A stretch of DNA of 16,635 nucleotides from Candidatus Curtissbacteria bacterium (GTDB taxonomy: Bacteria > Patescibacteriota > Microgenomatia > Curtissbacterales > GWA2-41-24): NCBI GenBank assembly GCA_030688205.1, contig JAUYIQ010000052.1, positions 1 to 16,635 of the forward strand, read 5' to 3'. Below, in pieces: positions 14,634 to 16,635 of this stretch. Below the pieces are notes generated by a model. The model worked only from the letters and a program-made list of their open reading frames with translations. It made no database searches and was not told where the DNA came from. Positions within the stretch are counted from its first letter, which is position 1. Each line of letters begins with the position of its first letter. The position numbers and the translations under genes were made by a program.

Positions 14634-14647
14634 GCAATTTTTTTCGC

Positions 14648-14653
14648 TATAAT
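14648..14653 (+). promoter_or_regulatory. -10 box (TATAAT) driving the 14662/14717 genes
   Basis: Perfect plus-strand TATAAT preceded by TTTTCGC, with TTG (start of TTGCAT, 14624-14629) 18 bases upstream as a weak -35. Eight bases downstream is the ATG at 14662. The context closely resembles the promoter at 6183-6188. The two divergent -10 boxes are only 14 bases apart, so polymerase cannot occupy both at once. Confidence 0.65.
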
Positions 14654-14661
14654 CCTGCCTT

Positions 14662-14742
14662 ATGGAAACAATGAGGTTGAAGAAACACGACCAAAAAGTA
14701 ATAAAAAAGGAAAACAATGGGGTATATAGAATTTCAACCTAA
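14662..14742 (+). CDS. Possible leaderless 26-residue leader peptide overlapping the next gene
   Basis: The ATG lies 8 bases after a perfect -10 box, the same spacing as real genes in this window. It opens a 26-codon frame beginning METMRLKKHDQK and ending VYRIST, very rich in Lys and Arg, stopped by TAA at 14740-14742. It overlaps the first 26 bases of the 198-residue gene in another frame, so ribosomes on it would pass through that gene's Shine-Dalgarno and start. It could be a regulatory upstream ORF, or merely untranslated leader. There is no homology evidence. Confidence 0.35.
   Translation: METMRLKKHDQKVIKKENNGVYRIST
14707..14711 (+). promoter_or_regulatory. Shine-Dalgarno (AAGGA) for the gene at 14717
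   Basis: AAGGA ends 5 bases before the ATG at 14717. It is the only well-placed Shine-Dalgarno I see in the window; other genes are leaderless-like, overlapping or lack one. An in-frame TAA at 14702 rules out an earlier start in this frame. Confidence 0.6.
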
Positions 14743-15313
14743 AAAAGGAATTGTGATCGGTTTCGGCGCAGAAAAAGGTTCCATCGGCTTCGCTGTGGAA
14801 ACAGGACCACGTAATTTTGAATTGGGATATTTACCGCCAACTAGGAATATACGCCTTCCTTTTCATCGGAGGTTTATATTGGAAGCTAAAAAAAATTTAG
14901 TTGGCTTAATGATAGATACAGAAGTATTATCTTCCGCGAATGGATCTGTTTGGGCAATTTTGGGAAACGACCTTTTTTCCCCTGAACTCAAGATGCGCTT
15001 TACACCTTCAGGTAGAGAGCTTGAAAATAACTCTTTGACTGGAAGAAAAAAGAAGTTTTTAAGTTGGTTTGAACAGTACAATGATTTTCTACAAAAATGG
15101 GAAAGAAACAAAAAGTTAAAAGTTCTACAGAAAATTACAGGATTTACTTCCCCGAAAATGGCAAATTTTGCAGTAAGGCACCTCGGATTTGAGTATGAAT
15201 GGGGTTATGGGCCCAAATCAAAAAGAGGAGTCGGTATTCGCGGATCCCGGCCAAAACTTATAGAAAAAATGTGCGAGTTGGAACAGAGCGGGATATTTAA
15301 AGAAGTATCTTAA
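14717..15313 (+). CDS. Hypothetical protein, 198 residues
   Basis: I do not recognise this family. The first 100 residues look beta-rich with alternating hydrophobics (GIVIGFGAEKGSIGFAVETG, then ELGYLPPTRNIRL), ending in LKMRFTPSGREL. A basic linker (TGRKKKFLSWFEQ) leads to a helical, Lys-rich, Trp-containing C-terminal half (FLQKWERNKKLKVLQKI, then KMANFAVRHLGFEYEWGYGPKSKRG). There is no signal peptide, membrane helix or cysteine pair. The high positive charge suggests binding to nucleic acid or another acidic partner, as an inference only. The start is set by the AAGGA site and the in-frame stop 15 bases upstream. It is divergent from the small Cys/His gene and may be regulated with it through the shared promoter. 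Confidence 0.72.
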   Translation: MGYIEFQPKKGIVIGFGAEKGSIGFAVETGPRNFELGYLPPTRNIRLPFHRRFILEAKKNLVGLMIDTEVLSSANGSVWAILGNDLFSPELKMRFTPSGRELENNSLTGRKKKFLSWFEQYNDFLQKWERNKKLKVLQKITGFTSPKMANFAVRHLGFEYEWGYGPKSKRGVGIRGSRPKLIEKMCELEQSGIFKEVS

Positions 15314-15536
15314 TGTTCAGCTCGCAGCTTTTCCGGAGTTTTGGGCCAAAGTCGAATTCTCTCTCGAATATAATAATCCTCACACATCCTTTCTAGCAGT
15401 AATGGTGACCCACCCTTATCTTACAGCTTGCGGATGCTGAAGGTTTGACGACTAATAAAAAGTCGGTTAGAATGCGTTTTGAGCAGGAAGATTAGTTTAT
15501 ATTTATGATAGAATCCACAACAGTTGTATACCAAGG
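15314..15536. other. Intergenic spacer of 223 bases, no gene seen
   Basis: Long for this compact window. It contains TATAAT-like plus-strand sequences (within CGAATATAATAATCC near 15365-15379, and TAGAAT at 15509-15514). The second could serve the HAD phosphatase gene, with a leader of about 16 bases. A 12-codon ORF from 15402 is the only reading frame near the first. I found no tRNA cloverleaf, strong hairpin or recognisable RNA family by eye. Confidence 0.5.
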
Positions 15537-16310
15537 ATGACATTGGAGAGAAAAGAACCAAAAGAACAAATGATTTTGCTGGGAAATCGCATGGAAATCC
15601 CGGCAAATACTCAAGCCATTCTCTGGGATATGGATGGCACGCTTATTGATTCACTGGGTTTGGATTTAGTCGTAGTCAACGATTTGCTAAAACAACATTT
15701 TGCCGATGGAGTTGAATTTGAGAGAGGATACATCCAGTCTATTTTTGACCTTCACGTACCTCAATTTTGGCAGACAATTCTTGATAAGGTAGTTACTGAT
15801 TTTGGAGCCAAAGACGCGAAAGAAAAATATGAGGAAATTTTGGCCAGTTATAATAGCCTTCGGCAGAATTATCGATTCGAGCTTTGTGATGGTGTTCGTG
15901 AAATTCTCGATGATGCTAAAAACCGCGGACTCTCACAGGCTGTTGTATCCAACAATCCTGTTGCCCACATTGAAGAAATTTTGGCAAATGTAGGTATATT
16001 AAGTGAGTTTAGATTTATTGTCGGAAACGATATTGAAGAAGCTCAAAAGTTACTGAGGAAAAAGCCGTACCCCGATCCGTATATTTATGCAGCAAAGCTT
16101 GTTGGATTTACACCTTCAAAATGTGCGGCGGTAGAAGATGCGATCAACGGAGTAGAATCTGCTAAAAGTGCCGGTTGTTTTACAATCGGTGTAGCTACAG
16201 GAGGTGCAACTTGGGAACAATTAATCAGGTTAGGAGATAAAATTGATAGAGTCTACAGCTCGTTTTCATTGCCTTCCGAATTTCAATTTCCCCCGGCATC
16301 TTTTGCCTGA
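15537..16310 (+). CDS. HAD superfamily hydrolase, beta-phosphoglucomutase/phosphoglycolate phosphatase-like
   Basis: Haloacid-dehalogenase-fold phosphatase (subfamily IA) with an alpha-helical cap; usual substrates are small phosphorylated metabolites. The 257 residues contain all four motifs: motif I WDMDGTLIDS (about 31-40, nucleophile the first Asp), motif II VVSNN (about 140), motif III KKPYPDPY (about 180) and motif IV VEDAINGVESAKSAG (about 200-214). Helices between motif I and II form the C1 cap. The ATG at 15537 leaves about 29 residues before motif I, longer than usual; M12 (15570) and M19 (15591) are alternative starts, and M19 gives the more typical short N-terminus. No good Shine-Dalgarno marks any of them. 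Family secure; substrate unknown. Confidence 0.88.
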   Translation: MTLERKEPKEQMILLGNRMEIPANTQAILWDMDGTLIDSLGLDLVVVNDLLKQHFADGVEFERGYIQSIFDLHVPQFWQTILDKVVTDFGAKDAKEKYEEILASYNSLRQNYRFELCDGVREILDDAKNRGLSQAVVSNNPVAHIEEILANVGILSEFRFIVGNDIEEAQKLLRKKPYPDPYIYAAKLVGFTPSKCAAVEDAINGVESAKSAGCFTIGVATGGATWEQLIRLGDKIDRVYSSFSLPSEFQFPPASFA

Positions 16311-16343
16311 GCATGGGTAGCTTCTAGTTAAGATTTGCTAATG

Positions 16344-16415
16344 TGGCTCTACGGGGGGTCGAACCCCGCTTTGGTCCTTGAAAGGGACCCGTCCTAACCG
16401 ATAGACGATAGAGCC
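16344..16415 (-). tRNA. tRNA-Glu (anticodon UUC)
   Basis: The minus strand folds as a full 72-base cloverleaf: acceptor GGCTCTA/TAGAGCC, D stem GTC/GAC, anticodon stem GGTCC/GGACC with loop CTTTCAA (anticodon TTC), variable AAAG, T stem CGGGG/CCCCG with loop TTCGACC, discriminator A. The next bases (CAT) show that CCA is not encoded and must be added afterwards. It is convergent with the HAD phosphatase, whose stop is 33 bases away. With GatCAB present, a tRNA-Gln would also be charged with Glu, but only tRNA-Glu is in this window. Confidence 0.97.
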
Positions 16416-16551
16416 TCATTCGTTTCACTCATTCGGCTCTTTTTCTCACTTCGTTCGAAATAGAGCCTCGCTACGCTTCTAATAGAGCCTCGCTTCCCTC
16501 GGCACTGATTCTCGCTTACACTCAAAATAGAGCCTACGATGCAAAAGAGCC
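16408..16551. repeat. Reiterated copies of the tRNA-Glu 5' end in its leader
   Basis: The plus-strand word ATAGAGCCT (minus: AGGCTCTAT, the tRNA's first bases plus one or two leader bases) occurs at 16408 (the tRNA itself), 16460, 16482 and 16527. A partial AAAAGAGCC lies at 16543. The copies at 16460 and 16482 extend to 11 bases (ATAGAGCCTCG). Between them are related words such as CGCTACGCTTCT, CGCTTCCCTCGG and CTCGCTTACACTC. An inverted copy, GGCTCT, is at 16435-16440 and can pair with AGAGCC at 16462-16467. Everything lies within the presumed tRNA precursor leader. Confidence 0.7.
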
Positions 16552-16571
16552 AAAAGAACACTTAGCAGAAA

Positions 16572-16577
16572 ATTTTA
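16572..16577 (-). promoter_or_regulatory. Possible -10 box (TAAAAT) for tRNA-Glu
   Basis: Minus-strand TAAAAT in the context TGTGGTAAAATTTTC. It would start a transcript near 16565 with a leader of about 150 bases before the tRNA. No convincing -35 is seen. Offered because it is the only -10-like box upstream of the tRNA within the window. Confidence 0.3.
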
Positions 16578-16589
16578 CCACACAAACCA

Positions 16590-16607
16590 GCTAACTTTAC
16601 AGTTAGC
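16590..16607. repeat. Perfect 7-bp inverted repeat near the right edge
   Basis: GCTAACT, TTAC, AGTTAGC: a perfect 7-base-pair stem with a 4-base loop. No T-tract follows on either strand, so a simple intrinsic terminator is unlikely. It lies just upstream of the putative tRNA-Glu promoter and could be an operator or part of a gene end outside the window. Confidence 0.5.
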
Positions 16608-16635
16608 TTCTACAAAATCCCACTCGTCACAACGC

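Noticed and set aside
15402..15440. 12-codon ORF downstream of a TATAAT-like sequence in the spacer
   Set aside because: The distance to the box is too long for the leaderless pattern and there is no other support for translation.
16408..16551. CRISPR array or tRNA pseudogene cluster
   Set aside because: The shared units are only 9-11 bases with uneven spacing (52, 22, 45) and no further tRNA arms, so neither a CRISPR array nor partial tRNA genes.
1..16635. Alternative genetic code (TGA as Gly)
   Set aside because: Genes of normal length end at TGA (rnhB, the LOG gene, both HAD genes), and conserved Gly positions checked use GGN codons.

Overview
The window looks like chromosome of a Candidate Phyla Radiation bacterium (Patescibacteria, perhaps the Microgenomates side; inferred, not proven). 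It is AT-rich and very densely coded. Genes overlap or abut by a few bases, core proteins are trimmed (L19 of 92 residues, a shortened GatB), and Shine-Dalgarno sequences are almost absent. Several genes instead carry a -10 box 7-8 bases before the ATG, as expected for leaderless mRNAs. TGA is used as a stop (rnhB, the LOG gene, two HAD genes), so this is ordinary code 11 and not the TGA=Gly code of Absconditabacteria/Gracilibacteria. No mobile element, CRISPR array or phage gene was seen.

Layout. Bases 1-7075, plus strand: gatB (5' end cut by the window edge), dnaE, then rplS-rnhB-yraN (a gene order found in many bacteria), then two unrecognised genes, the first with its own leaderless-type promoter. 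Bases 7072-11929, minus strand: transcription starts at a glutaredoxin and runs into a tightly packed five-gene array made of a beta-CASP metallo-beta-lactamase nuclease, a ribulose-phosphate 3-epimerase-like protein, a LOG-family phosphoribohydrolase, a PfkB-family kinase and a D-2-hydroxyacid dehydrogenase. The last of these converges on the plus-strand hypothetical and overlaps it by 4 bases. Bases 12012-13826, plus: typA/bipA behind a GC hairpin with a T-tract. Bases 13828-14629, minus: a degenerate HAD-like protein and a small Cys/His protein. Bases 14662-16310, plus: a possible 26-codon leader ORF, an unrecognised 198-residue protein and a HAD phosphatase. Bases 16344-16415, minus: tRNA-Glu(UUC), behind a leader in which the first bases of the tRNA are repeated several times.

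How the genes fit together. The left block is housekeeping: Gln-tRNA amidation, replication, ribosome assembly, RNA:DNA hybrid removal, a YraN nuclease. In the minus-strand array, a sugar or nucleoside kinase, an enzyme family that releases ribose 5-phosphate from nucleoside monophosphates, and a pentose-phosphate epimerase-like protein sit in one translationally coupled unit. This suggests a small nucleoside/pentose salvage module, but the epimerase-like protein has lost both metal-binding histidines, so its reaction is open.

The points most worth a second look are that altered epimerase in its operon, the leaderless promoter pattern (which corrects two start codons), the shared divergent promoter at 14628-14653, the reiterated tRNA-Glu acceptor sequence at 16408-16551, and the HAD-like protein lacking its nucleophile.
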